NCBI GenBank assembly: GCA_902651635.1
Contig: CACRSC010000001.1
Location: 466,325-530,324, forward strand
Source: Mastigamoeba balamuthi
Taxonomy: Eukaryota > Evosea > Mastigamoebida > Mastigamoebidae
Reading direction: 5' to 3'
DNA: 64,000 nucleotides
Every line of letters starts with the position of its first letter. Position 1 is the stretch's first letter. Made by a program: the position numbers and the translations under genes. The notes below the pieces were generated by a model that was not told the DNA's origin, ran no database searches, and saw only the letters and a program-made list of their open reading frames with translations. Below are positions 43,910 through 56,402 of this stretch, in pieces.

Positions 43910-46900
43910 CTATATGTACGTCGGCTGTTGGTCGGGAATGGGCGCCATCTCCACGATGGGCGTCGAGATCTGGCGCCTCTCGGTGCTCTGCGGCCTCGGG
44001 GGCAGTGCCGGAACCTGTGACGTGCTGGGAATGTACATCGACATGTTCACCCTGTGCATCTGCGGCTTGGGCGACGAGAGAGGGGACCGCGCCTGCTCCA
44101 CTGCCCTTGGTGAGGGCGAAGCGGGAGGCAGGGGTCGAGGAGACCGCGCCTGCTCCACAGCCCTCGGAGATGGCGATGCCGGTGGCAGCAGGCGAGGCGA
44201 GCGTGCCGTCTGCTCCGGGATGGGCAGCGACGAGTTCCTCGGCGACGGCAGCGGGGACGGACTCTTCCTTTCAGAGACCTCCTGGATGGGCTGGTCGGGG
44301 CAGATGGCTCCGACGGTGTCGGGCTGAGGGGCCGATGCCTGCTTCTTGTGCGTCTGTACCATCGGGGACTCCTTGCGGGACTTGCGCTTGTTGCTCTTTC
44401 GAACGAGCGAGTAGGTCCTCTCGCCGAAGCAGTCCTGCCTGGTCGACTTGAGGGTCACCAGGAAGCGCGGAAGGCACTGAGACGCCTCGAACACGTCGAG
44501 CTCGTGGTACACGACGCCGTCAAGGCTGCCGCTGCACGACACGTACCGCCTACCGTCCGAGCTGTCGCACGACTGCGCCAGAGGGATGGCGAGCGCGTCG
44601 TAGTTCTGGTACTTGGACTTGCTCTGCGCCGCCTTGTCGCCGTCGATGGCAGGGAACGCCGAGTAGAACGACACCCAGTTGAGGACGAGCCCCCCGCCGC
44701 GCTGGGTCTCCTCGAACGCCCGCCTGGCCTCGTACGACACGGCGATGCCCTTTCCAAAGAACTCCAGGCTCGCGTAGCCCGCCCTGAGGACGCTGTCCAC
44801 ATGGTCGGCGTCGACTCCCCTCCACAGGGGCACGAACGAGACGTTGGGGTACGCGGTGTCCCTGTGCGGCGCGGCCATCTTGGCGACCTTGTCGACGATG
44901 GACCCTCGCAGGCCCAGGCTGCCCTCGGCTGTCCAGTGGGGCTCGAACGCGGGGTCGCCGTTCCTGCCCTGCAGCTCAGTCGCCTTGCGCTCAAAGTCGC
45001 CCTCGAGCGTGTCGTTGACGATGACGTCGATCTGGTCGATCTCGAACCCATCCACGGGGCACCGCTGGTAGGCGTCTGTGACAAACTGGACGTCCAGGTC
45101 GCTCGCAGGGTAGAAAGAGTAGGACTGCTGTTTGCCCTTCTTGGGCTTGGACTGCGGCACTGCCGAGTAGTCGCACTGCCACACGCGCCGCACGAAGTCG
45201 CTCTGCGTCAGCCTCTTGGAGTGCTCGGCAGCGTTCCTCCTGCTCCTCCGGACAAGGAAGAAGGCGAGGAGCGCGCAGCATGCCAGTACCACAACCCCGC
45301 CAACAGCGCCGCCGACAATGGCCCCGATGAGAATGTACGGCGTCGACTTGGTGCCGACCAGAGTGATCTGCGCAGCGTCGTCCTGCCCAAACTCGTCCTC
45401 CGCTGCGATCCGCAGGTTGAACTCGTCCGAGTCCGCTCCCATCTCCCAGAGCAGCGAGGACAGCACCCGATTGACGCCAGCGACCGCCCCGGAGACCGAG
45501 AGTGTGCTTCCCGCTCTCTGCACGCTGATCCCGTCGACTGTGGCAGTGCTGTAGATGCTCGCTGTCGGGGACTCGCTGAATATCAGCATCACTGTCAGCG
45601 TGGAGCTCGTGGTGTTGACTCTGATCGCCGGCAGCTGGACGGTCTTGACCTTGCGAAAGTCCGCGTGGAACGAAGAAGAGGGGACAGTGACCGCCAGGGT
45701 CTTGGCGACTGTGACAGTGAAGCTCTGGGCGGTCTGGACCTTGGTCCTACCGTCGACGACCGTCAGGGTGACTGTGACGCTCCCGATGCTGCTCGACTGC
45801 GAGGGCATGCCTCGTATCTTCATCATCGCCGTGTCGTAGCTCAGCCACGACGAGTCGCCGCCAGAGAACGCCGCCCGGGTGACCAGAATGCCGCCCGCCT
45901 GGAGAGCGAAGTTCCTCCTCTCGAACTTGAGCTCGAAGAGCACTCCCATCCTCGCGGTGATGTTCGAGCCACTGAAGTTCTTGAGGATCTTCGGCGCCAT
46001 CGACCCGAACACGAGCAGGGCGCCCCCGGACTGCTGCGTGACCGAGGCCTGCGACGTCGCAGACAGGATGTACGACCACCCCGGGACTCCGATCATGAAG
46101 TCCGCCAGGCCGTCCGTGTTCACGTCGCCCATCGCCGTGATTGCAGCGCCCACCATGTGTGACGCCGTCGAACCGATGATCGAGTAACCCACACTGCCGT
46201 CGAGCGTGTGCAGGTCGACCGTGGCAGGCGCAGAGCTGCCGAACACCGCATACACCGCGCCCGCGCGGTTGGCGGCGTTGGGGGCCCCCACGATGACCTC
46301 ACCGAGGCCGTCGCCGTTGAAGTCCTCGCTCAGGGACACTGTCATGCCGCTGCGGTCGAACGCGTTGGCCCCGTTGAGGTAGAAGCCATGCGAGGAGCTG
46401 AACACCGCCCCGCTGCTCCCGAGGGCCAGCGGGATGCTCTGCGGCCACCCTGACCGCCGCCCGAGGATCACGTAGGTGACTCCGGCCTGAGGGAGGCTCG
46501 TGCTTGATTGCTGATCGGGGACTCCCAGCACCAAGTCGTCGATGCCGTCCCCGTTGACGTCCCTTCCACCAGCAACAGACCGGGGACCGTCGCTGCCCGC
46601 AGCTGTCACGACCAGGATGGCTGTGCCGTTGCTATTGCTGAGGGAGCTCTGCTGCCATTCTCCGGTGTGCCCGAGCACGATGCGCGTCTCGCAACCATAG
46701 CTGACGACAAAGTCTGCGAGCTTGTCTGCGTTCAGGTCGCCGGCAGGGCCCACCACTACGCTGTCCGTGCTCTTGTCGAAGCAGTTGGGCGGCGGGAACA
46801 CGACACCCGCCGATCCAGAGAGCGCCGTGGCGACGACACTGGCTGTCCAGGCGCCACGGTGCCCAAAGATGACGTAGACGTACGACGCGGCGTCCGAAAT

Positions 46901-49035
46901 GCACACGTCGTCGATCCCGTCCCCGTTCACGTCGCCGACAGCGGAGACGGCACTTCCGATGCCGCTGGGCTTCTTGGAGCTGAACCCAGAGGGGTCCTCT
47001 GTCACTCGCACTCCAGAGGTGTACAATGAGCCGAGGGACAGCACAGAGGGCCACGGGTCCTTTCGGCCGAACACGATGAACGCCGCTCCCGTCACCGCGT
47101 CTGCGATCCCGATGACGATGTCCCCGACGCCGTCTCCGTTGACGTCTCCGGCTGAAGCGACCTTCATCTGGGAGGACGAATTGAGCCCGAGGGTGCTGCC
47201 GTCGACTCTGAACCCCGTGGCGCCGTTGAGGCCAGCCAGGAGCACGTCCCTGTCGAATACAATTCCGGTGCTGCCCCAGATGCCGCCGAACAGGATGTAG
47301 GCCTTCAGCCCAGTGCTCGCTATAGCAACGTCGTTGTAGGAATCGCCGTTGACGTCGCCGATATTCGATAGCACAGATCCGATCGGGTGGTCGACGACGG
47401 AGCCCGTGATAACTGTGCCGTCTGTCGACTTCCACCCGGATAGGCTGAACGCCGACCAACTTGTTCTCCCTGCAACGATGTACACGCGGCCTGGTGACGG
47501 CGATTCGAAGCCGACGGCGAACTCGTCTTTTTTGTCGCCGTTTGTGCTGCCGACGGTGCTGAACGACATTCGGGTCCCGGACGCAATGGAAGTGTCGACA
47601 AGCGTGACGACATAGCGCGGAGTTGTTCCCAGTATCATCTGGGCTTGGCACTTTGACCCGCCGCTGCACACAGAGCAGAGCGTCGACGTGCAACAGCCAT
47701 CGTTCATTACCACCACGTCCGTCTTCGTGTCTCCGTCAAAGTCCGCGGCCCCTGCGACAGTGACGCAAGAGCTGTTGAGCCCCACAACGATCGGGAACCA
47801 GGCCGCTTCTTCCTGCGTCAGATTCACGACCGTTGCCAGCGATGCCGACCCGCGCACGACGATGATTTTCGAACCCTGGGCGCCGAGCACCAGGTCGTCG
47901 ACGCCGTCGTTGTCGATGTCTCCCACCTTGGAGAGGAGTGCGCTCGGGACGAGTGCCTTGCCGGCGACCAGCACGTGCTTGCGTGCCGAGAGGTCGACTG
48001 TGCCCGGCCACGCGGCCTTGCTGCCCAGCAGGACGTACACGTCACTGAACGAGCCCGACCGCCCGACCACCAGGTCCGCGACACCGTCCTTGTTGAGGTC
48101 GCCGGCGGGGGCCACGGTCGTGCAGGCGTCGCCGCTGCTGCCGAATGCGAACCCCCGGGTGCCGCTCGAAAGCGAGGCCGTGGACAGAGCGTCTGCCCAC
48201 GGCAGGGCTGCGCCGAACAGCACGTACCCCGAGCCGTACGCGCTGCCAGAGCCCACCCCGATCGCCATGTCGCCCACCGCGTCGCCGTTGATATCGCCGG
48301 CTGCGCACAGGGAGCACAGGCTGAGCTCCGGGGACAGGGCGCCCGTGGTGCCATTGATGCGGCTGAGCAGCACGACGGGAGGCCACGACGCGGCGCCAAA
48401 GAGGAGCACGAAGCCCGAGTAGGCCCCGTCGCCCACCTCGCGCATCACGGCCAGGTCCGAGCGGCCGTCCCCAGTGACGTCGCCGACACCGACGACGTGG
48501 GATCCGAGGAGGCTCCAGGGGAGCAGGGGGTCCGTGTCGGTGACGTCGTTCCTGAGGACAAAGCCGTTGCTGCCGTTCAGAGCCCGCAGCGAGACAGAGG
48601 CCGGCGCGGAGCTGCTGCCAAAGACCACGTAGACCTCGCCGCGCCGGTAGGGCCCCGAGCGCGGGCACGAAACAGCGACGTCGGAGAATTGGTCGCCGTT
48701 GACGTCGCCGACACCGGCAACGCTGCAGCCCGCGTAGGCTGCGTCGCTCTCGCCGATGATGCTACCCGCAGAGTACGCGTTGACCTCGGCGATGACCGGG
48801 GAGGGCCACGTCGACGTGGCCCCCGCGGCGGCACGAATGAGTACTGCGGGGAGGTGCAATGAGGGAAACCGCGGTGAGCCTGCTGGGGCCAGTTACTGTG
48901 CCACACAGTTCCACTGCCCCCGCCACTACTCCGTGGCGACGCGTCCAGGGCGCCCAGGCAGCGGCTGCGAGGCGGGGGGGACGCACGGGCGAGTGCCACT
49001 GCCCCGAACGCGAGGACCGGGGGCACGCGGGGCAT
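43910..49035 (-). CDS. Integrin-alpha-like FG-GAP receptor with PARP-like cytoplasmic domain
   Basis: Two exons (49035-48987, 48843-43910) give 1,660 residues. The signal peptide is MPRVPPVLAFGAVALALL. The ectodomain has about 14 FG-GAP units with Ca-binding loops of the GDVNGDGxxD type (48.76-46.08 kb), then a dystroglycan-type cadherin-like domain (about 45.96-45.69 kb). One transmembrane helix (ILIGAIVGGAVGGVVVLACC, near residue 1190) is followed by a basic stop. The cytoplasmic part (about residues 1270-1480) resembles PARP catalytic domains: FEIDQIDVIVNDTLEGDF, LWRGVDADHVDSVLRAG, FFGKGIAVSYEARRAFEE and VYHELDVFEASQCLPRFLV. The catalytic Glu is kept, but His is replaced by Arg in LWRG. 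A Pro/Ser-rich tail with a repeated PPASPSPRAVEQARSP unit ends the protein. It is probably an adhesion receptor. Confidence 0.82.
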
Positions 49036-49504
49036 GGGAGATAGTCGTGGATAGTCGAACGTTGCTACCCACAGTTTGTTGCGGTTGGATATGAGGATGA
49101 ATGTTCAACCAAAGGTGCACCCGATCTTTTCCCGCGGCCCTCCGGCTCAGAGCCCCCGGCCTGCGGGGCGTGGGGTCGCTCCAGGAGGCGTCCCAAGAGG
49201 AGATCCTGCGGCCGCGGTGGAGCGTACTCTCATAGGTTCAGATATTATCCGCACTTGCACTGGCATTTTTGAATTTGGCCCGTTTGGGCCAATGCTCACT
49301 GGAGTCTGTGGACAGCAGCTCGCGGGCTGCTCCAGCCACAGGGGAGCCCTCCCGATGAAGTCCCGCAATCTCAGCGGTGCACGCAGCCCCCAGACACGCC
49401 CAGTACTCCCGTGCATTTCGGATTGCGTCATCAGAACCACAACAGAGAATCTGCGCTCAGATTCGGCGGCAGCGGGCACTTCGCGTCTCAACCCCCCCGA
49501 GCGA
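49036..49504. promoter_or_regulatory. Divergent intergenic region
   Basis: About 470 bp between divergent starts, expected to contain both promoters. No motif is recognised. Confidence 0.5.
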
Positions 49505-52250
49505 ATGGAGAACGACCGCCTGACCCCCGCGCTGGCCGAGATCGCAGCTGCGCGTGGCCGCACCCCCGCCGACGCCGCCCTCTCTGTCTCGGCGCTCGTC
49601 CGCCACGTCCGCGCGTTCCCCTCGCTCTGCGCCGACCACCACGACAAGTGGCACGCCCGCGCCCTCCCCCCTCTCTTCCTCTTCCTCCCCCTCCCTCCCC
49701 GCCACCCCGGGGGGGCTCAGTGCCGCTGTGAGCGTGTCGGCCGCGTTTGTTTTGTTTCGTTTCGCTGCGCTGCTGTTGTGGTGGGCGCTGTGCTGGGCTG
49801 GGGCGGCGCGTTCGCTGCTGCCCCTGTGTGCCCTGAGTGTGTGGTAGGTCTGCGCTCCTGGGCAGTGGGGCCCCCACCCGTTGCCCTGCCCTCGGTCGTG
49901 CCTGCGCTGCCGCTGTGCTGTGCTCCCTGGCAGACCCTCGCGCGCTGTTGTTCCGCTGCTGCTGTTGTTGTTGTGTGCTGCTGCTGCCCGTGTTGGCACT
50001 GCGCCGCCCGCGATGAGCCGCTGCCTGACGCAGCCCTCGGCCCTCCGCTCGCTCGTGTCCCGCAGGTTCAAGGCCGTGTCGGAGGCCTGCCGCGACGTGT
50101 CCGCCAGCTCCAAGTGCGCGGGGGCGGCGCTGCTGGCCGCCAGCGCCCCGCTGGCCTCGCACGACGCCGCCTGCGCGCACGTCTCGCGCTGGTCCGACGA
50201 CTGCCTCGCCCTCCTGCAGTCCCCGGACCCCTCTGCGCGCCCCCTCGGCGCCCTGGCCCTCGCCGCCGTGGCCTGCTCGGCCGCGCGCTGGCCCGACACG
50301 CGCAGGGACTCGTCGTCGTCGCTGCAGAAGTCGGTCACCGCCTTCGTCGCTTGGCTCGACAGCGCCCCGCGCGGCCCCGAGGCCCCCGCCGCCTGCGCCT
50401 CGCTCGTCAGGCACGCGCCGCAGCTCATCAAGCCGCTGTCGGCCCGCGTCGTCGAGGCGCTCGCCAGGGCCTCTGCAGCCGCGTGCGACGCGGGCGCCGA
50501 CGGCTGCGCTGCCGCGGTCGCCGCCGCGCACGTCGCCGGCGCCGACGCTGCGCTCGCGGCGTCGATCCTCGCGACGATCGCGGCCTCGCTCGAGGCCCTC
50601 GTCGGGCCCTCGGCGTCCCCGGCGGCAGCCGCAGACAAGAAGCAGCAGCCCAAGCAGCAGGCGGCCTCGCTGTACGCCAAGGTGGCCCCCAACGCCTCTG
50701 CGGCTGCGGGCAGAGTGAGGGCCATGTGCTGCGCGTTTGCCGCGCACGCCATGTCGGTCCCGGCGCTCGGCGTCGCGCAGGCCCTCGAGGCGGCGTCGCG
50801 CGTGCTCGAGGCGAGGCCCGCGCCCGAGGCTGGGCTGCACGTCCTCGCGGCCCTCCCCGTCGCCCGCGCCGCCGCGTACGGGCTGCTCTCGTCGGTCGTC
50901 CGCGTGCTCGGCAGGCGCGTCTCCCCGTACCTCGCGGTGCTGCGCGACCTCGCCTGCGCGGGGTTCCTCTACGGCGCTCAGGACCCCTGCGAGCGCGCTG
51001 CGCTCATGCGCTACGCCGGCGACGTCGTCGCCGCCGCGGGGGCCGGCGGCGGCCCGCTGATCGTTGCCCGCGTGCTCCCTCACGTGCTCGCGGAGATCAA
51101 GCCGCTCGCTGCCCTGGGCGCGGGCGCCTCGTCGTCGCAGCAGCTCGTGCTCCTCCGCGGGCTGCATGCCTCGCGCAGGCGTCGCGCTCCGACGAGCGCA
51201 GAGGAGGCCGCTGCCTCCCAGTCCGCCTCGTCGGCGGCGCAGTCCTCCACGGCCAGCGCGGCCCCGGTGACCCCGTCCGCGCTCGAGGCCGCAGGCGCCG
51301 CGCTGGCGGTCCTCGAGGAGGCCCTGCTCGCTGCGGCAGACACCGTGCCGCCCACGCAGCTCGCAGACGCGTGCGCTCTCGTCGAGTCGGTCCTCGCGGC
51401 GCCGGTGGAGCGTGTCAGCCCCGCGGCGCGTGCGGCAGCCCTGCGCTGCTTGGCGCTGTGCGCTGTGGCCCCGTCGCCTGCGTATGCGACGCTGATGCCG
51501 CGCACGACCTCAGCGCTGCGGGGCGTCGCAGCGACGCTGCCGTTCGTGTCTGCCGCGGGCCACGCCGCTCGCAACGCCGTGGCGACGTGCGAGGCTGCGC
51601 TGCACCCTAGGGCGATGCCCGTGTACGTGCGCCGCGACGAGGTCGAGTACCCGCCGATCGTTCTCGTACCCGTGGCCCCGGTGCAGTCCCGGGCCGCACC
51701 CGCGCTGCCTCCCGCTGGGAGGCCCTCCAGGCCGATAACGCCGCCGAGCTACGCGCCCTCCGAGTATGCGGCTGCCACTGTGCCCGCTGCAGCATTTGGC
51801 CCTCTGAAGAAGCAGACCGAGACGCAGATCCTCCCAACGCCCTCGCCCGCTGCTTCTGCAGCTGCGGCGCCTGCAGTCGCACCGGCAGTGTCTTCGCCCA
51901 CCGTGGAGTCGTCCCAGGCTGCGAGCGTCAGTGTGCCTGTGTCTGCTAAGAAGAAGAGCGCCAAGGGCTCCAAGGCCAACAATGCCGACGCGGAGATGCA
52001 GGACGAGGCGGAGCAGTCCAGCCACTCTCGCAAGCGCGTCGCGGAGCCGGTGAAGGATGCCGAGCCTGCCGCAAAGAAGCGCGTGCAGGAGCAGTCGACC
52101 CCTGCTGCACCACAGCAGAAGCCCGCTGCCACGCAGCCCAAGAAGCTTGCAGCCCCAGCGGCGGTGCAGCCCCCTGCTGATGACGAGGACGAGGCCCTGC
52201 CAGACATTGTTGACGAGGGCCCTGACGAGTCGGACGAGGAGTTCGTATAA
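49505..52250 (+). CDS. RIX1/PELP1-like ribosome-biogenesis protein
   Basis: Two exons (49505-49647, 50066-52250) give 775 residues. The protein is an Ala/Leu-rich helical-repeat (HEAT/ARM-like) solenoid of about 500 residues. Its N-terminal pattern WSDDCLALLQSPDPSARPLG fits the RIX1 domain. The C-terminal third is disordered, with basic clusters (SAKKKSAKGSKANN, HSRKRVAEPVKD) and an acidic end (DDEDEALPDIVDEGPDESDE) as in PELP1/Rix1 proteins. In yeast and animals RIX1 works in 60S maturation and in replication licensing. Sequence is biased by very high GC (Ala-rich), which can mimic repeats, so the assignment is moderate. The 418-nt intron is the longest seen here. Confidence 0.55.
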
Positions 52251-52339
52251 AGGCCGTTCAACAAATGAGCATCCGCACTTGGCGTTGCAAGCAAGAAGGG
52301 TGGTCTGTGTTGACTTTGCAGGGAGTTGCTTTTTTGCTG

Positions 52340-53802
52340 TTAGTGGAGAGAGAATGTGGAGCACTCGTCCTTGATCACGTGGATGGCGTCGGCAGTGCTC
52401 CCGTACTTTACTGCAACGATGCACACAGAATGGAAGCGGCTCATCACGCTGTCCATGTAGCGGTGCGGCCGCCCGCAGGTGCTAAGGAGGGTCTGGACAG
52501 CCTCTGAGATACACTTCTCGACTGCGTGGCTCACACCTACCCAACAGCCGGGATTGCGATTGGCAGTCTCCTCTGCAACCTCGGCTGCAAGGCCGGCCCT
52601 CTGAACAATCCTGTTGTACAAGTCGTCTATCGAGGAGCGAACGTTGGTCTCCTCGGCAAGTCCCAACTCACCAGCTCCACGAGATGCGGGAGAGAGGAAA
52701 TGTGAGGCAGGGAGAACTCCTGTGCTGCGAGGCGATCCGAACAGGGTCTCGATTGTTTGCCTGGCGACTGATAGGTCTCCGTATCGGCACGGAGGGGTCC
52801 ACTCGAGAGTCTGCGTCAGGATCTCGTGGTACTGGTCCTCCAGAGTCGCAGAGGAGGTGTTGGCCCGTCGAACAAAGTCGAGCATATGCCACGAGAAGAC
52901 CCCTGAGAGGAATGTCCCAATCTCTCTGCTGAACATCCACTTGTGCGCCAGCTCAGTCGGTGAGGTCGACCTGCGTTCAGGTGTCAAACCCAGGCCTCGC
53001 AAGTGACACGTAGCAGCGCACGTAGTCACGTAAGTTTGAGGTGGAAGGGGAGAACGGTAGAAATGCGATCCGGATTCGCTTGAATCCACGCTGATGATCA
53101 GCTGGTGGTACATGCCATTCGAGTACATCTGGTTCAGCGCTGACACCATGTGCTCTGACTCGAGGTACTGCTCCTGCGGGAACCACAAGTGCTGCCACGC
53201 TCCCGGGCCACTGTGTCAAAGTCAGACGAGAGAGGGATCAGGGGGCCATGGGTCCAGAAGATACCCGATGTAGATGAAGACGGTATCGTTGAGGCCACTG
53301 GACAGCCTCTTGCCGCTCCCGCCCAAAGGAATCCCGCCAGTGAGGAGGTATACAAAGTTGGCAGGGGTCACGAGGTCGCCTGTGTAGTCCTTCGGAATTC
53401 CTTGATACACGTTGGCGCCCCCAGGTTCGTTGTAGATGACCCCCTTGTGCGGGTTCGAAGGGCCTGGCACACGTTTGGATGGGTGTTTGTCTTCGACATT
53501 GGGCGAGAGCTGTCCACATACTGTCTGCAATGGTGTCTGCCATCATCGTGATGATGTGCTCGTCGGGTATTCCCATATTGTGCAACTGGTGGTAGAGCGC
53601 GCAGAGGTCGGACTCGTGCCAATAGTCCCTGTGCGGTTCAAATTCGCGGGTGAGAATCACAACGGCAAACAAACGAGTACCCGAAATCGCTGCCCGTGGA
53701 GACCAGGAGTGCCCACACATTTGACCCCTCCTCGGTGGCAGGTGGCACACCGCAGGCAACCGCTATCACGGCTACAATGAGGACTAGTGCAGGGCACCGC
53801 AT
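52340..53802 (-). CDS. Legumain-family (C13) protein lacking both catalytic residues
   Basis: Four exons (53802-53681, 53628-53522, 53463-53265, 53210-52340) give 432 residues, the usual legumain length. A signal peptide ([18 protein letters not shown]) precedes [11 protein letters not shown]. Diagnostic stretches are [20 protein letters not shown] and [19 protein letters not shown]. The His motif, normally TDHGS, reads GGPGA; the Cys motif, normally EACESGS, reads VDSSESGS. His is thus Pro and Cys is Ser, while the surroundings stay aligned and open. The C-terminal prodomain has paired cysteines. It should be an inactive, secreted or lysosomal pseudopeptidase, possibly a regulator of the neighbouring cathepsins; that role is inference. 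Confidence 0.88.
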
Positions 53803-54147
53803 GTGTATGTTGTGTCTGATATGACTGATAGAATTAATGAATCGGTGTGGAAGTGTGGGCAGGCAGAAGGGATCCAGGCGATATTAAGTAAGTAACGTCT
53901 GATGCCAGCAATTTGGGCAGGGCAAGGGAAGACAGAAGGAGCAAATGATCTTTCGCATTTGCTTGACAAGATGCCATGAGGAAGGAAAGGAGCAAGGCGA
54001 ATTTGCGATTCCTTTACAAGCCTTTGTTGGTGGCACTGGTGGGCTCATTTATCATTCTGGGATCTGTCAGTGCCTGTTGCTGAGAATGGCGGATACGAGA
54101 GTAATTGGTTTTCTTGCCCAAGTCTGCAGGCTCGCTGATGCAGGCAG
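53803..54147. other. Intergenic region upstream of the legumain-like gene
   Basis: 345 bp, lower GC than average, expected to hold the promoter. Nothing else is seen. Confidence 0.5.
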
Positions 54148-55753
54148 CTAAGACCTCTTCGGACCCTTGTCTGCATGGCGCCTTGCGAACTCATCCTGAG
54201 AGCACCCGCACAGGACCTGGCCTCCACACCCATCGTCGTAGATATCGCAGGGCATGTTGTCGCACACATTGGGGTTCGGCGTGCACGACTGCTGGCCCAC
54301 GACGCACTGGTTGGCCTGGCACGTGTACCCGTCGTCGCAAGTGCCGCACGACACTGTGCCTCCGCAGCCATCGGAGGCAGAACCGCACTGAGCGCCCTCA
54401 GGGCAGGCGTTTGCGGCATCCGCGGGGACGCACTGGCCGCTCCCGTGGCTGCTGCTCGCAGGCCTAACACTCCCGCTACCGCTGGCACTTCCACTCGCGT
54501 CAATCTGCTCGAGGAACGTGGCCGCGTACTGCGTGATGCCGCAGCCCTCTGAGCCGCGCTTGATGTACATGAAGCCCTTGCTGCTCGATGAGTCGCCAGT
54601 GCCGGCCCAGCCCTCGGGCTGCAGGCCCCACCAGTTGCCCCACGAGTTCTTGATGATCCAGGCCGGGATGCCATCGACCGTCGTCCACCCCACCAGCACC
54701 ACCGCGTGGTCCACCTTCTCTTGGCACGTCCCGTCTCCGGTGGACAGGACACCGCTCGAGTACTCGCTGATCCCGTCGCCGCTGAGCGAGACCCCGAGAG
54801 GGCCGTAGCGCATGACGGCACTCATGATCTGCGACTCGTCGTCCCAGCCGACGGTGTTGTACGACACCACCTTGGCGACCCCGTTGTTCTTCTCCTGGCA
54901 GTATCCGTTCTGCTCGGTGTAGGGGTACGTGCTCTCGAGCATGGCCCTGTGCTGCATGAGGTAATCGAACGCCATCTGGTAGTTGCCACCCTGGCACCCG
55001 GCGCCCTGCCCGCTCGAGTCGGTTGCCGCGCAGTCGACAAGCTGCTGGGTCGAGAACTGCTGCGTCTGCTGCGTCGCAGTCTTGTACGCTGCCTCGAGAA
55101 CCCCCATCGAAGCGAACGTCCTGTTCGAGCATCAGAGGTCAGATGTGCCTCCAATACTCGTAATCATCTTCACGCACCAGCAGGAGCCACACTGGCCCTG
55201 GCTGCGGACAGGGGTGACACTGGGAGCGAAGTACGCATCCGGGATGTCAGCCCTCCTGAGGCGGTCGCTCTCCGAGAGGTTTCCCGCGCGAGGGGATGGC
55301 CCGACAATCCCGGCGTGGAGAGCGGAGAACTCGTCGGGGGTCAGGTCCGAGAACCTGTTGATCGCGAACTTGGCGTGTCCCAGGCGGTTCATGCGCGCGA
55401 CCCGATCCACGCTCTGCTGGAACACCACGAACCTCGCCGCGTCTGCGTTTGAAATCTGATGTGAGCTAAGGAATTCGGTGTGCGGGGACGAGCACCTTCG
55501 GAGGCAGTGTAGGTCTTGCTGTACTTGCTCTTGTAGTCTTCCTATAACGCAAGCACAGAAGGGTGTGGTAATGCAATGGCATTTGAGATACGCCGTGAGG
55601 CAGAGAGGTGAGGCCGATTGGCCTTCAAATTGGGTGCGTAAAGCCTGACGGAGCCAAAGCTCGATTTCGGATTGAGAGTCGTACCCATTGGCAGTGAATG
55701 TCGCAGGCAAGTGCCAACGCAGCTAGTGCCACGAGAACGCTCGCGGTCCTCAT
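54148..55753 (-). CDS. Cathepsin L-like cysteine peptidase with Cys-rich tail, copy 1
   Basis: Four exons (55753-55685, 55541-55496, 55442-55178, 55120-54148) give 450 residues. The signal peptide is MRTASVLVALAALALAC. The I29 propeptide follows (YKSKYSKTYTASE, RFVVFQQSVDRVARMN, FSDLTPDEF). The mature enzyme starts near PDAYFAPSVTPVRSQG. Active-site parts are complete: GQCGSCW with Cys, VDHAVVLVGW with His and IIKNSWGNWWG with Asn. A Ser/Gly linker leads to about 100 residues with a repeated CxxGxxCGxxSDGCGGTVSCG pattern and further paired cysteines. It is a secreted or lysosomal endopeptidase. Exon structure is identical to the next gene, so the two are tandem duplicates. Confidence 0.93.
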
Positions 55754-56402
55754 TGTCGGTCTCACAATAATGATGCGCTTGGTCGCTCGACAAATTACAA
55801 CTGAATGACAAGAAAAATTGCAACCGCTTTTCTGCGGTGCTAGATTTCGTGATGACGTGCGCCCTACGCATCACTACTGGTGACTGGCTGTCCGTTGTGC
55901 AGTGTACCACTGCATCAGATCCGGTTGGGTCACCGCTCGCCCTATCCACGCCGGACTCTGGCTCGTGCTCCCTAGTTCTTCAATTGGGTGATGGAAACCT
56001 CGAGGTTTGTGCTGTGACTGGGCCGCTCCCACAGCAACGACCTGTGGGATACACGAAGGGCGGTTGTGCAGATTGGGACAAAGGTCAAATTTCAAACCCA
56101 CATGAGAAAAAGATCGTGAGCGGTCTGCTGCGCGGCTGCGCGTCCCACAGCAAGACGGTAACCCTCGTCCGAACGCAGATTGTACTGGCGAGTTCAGAAG
56201 CTGCGAGTTCGATCCTGCATGCAATCATGTCATGGATTGTGGTAAGATTCTCAGCCGCATGGAAGCAGTTGGGAGAAAGCGTGATCAAACAACTGGCGAT
56301 GTGCTGCCATTCAGAGGCTTCTATGTGCGGGTCTCTTGTTCTGAGGTCTTGAAGCTCGAGCGTTTTTGGGCTCAAGTGTGAGATGCCAGCCTTCTATCGA
56401 CT
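55754..56402. other. Intergenic region between tandem cathepsins
   Basis: 650 bp without a supported gene. It should contain the copy 1 promoter. Confidence 0.55.

Noticed and set aside
44348-46162. 604-codon plus-strand frame opposite the FG-GAP receptor
   Set aside because: Antisense to the transmembrane and PARP-like exons; no plausible domain.
49488-51167. 559-codon minus-strand frame opposite the RIX1-like gene
   Set aside because: Composition is low-complexity R/G/A; the plus strand explains the region with a spliced gene.
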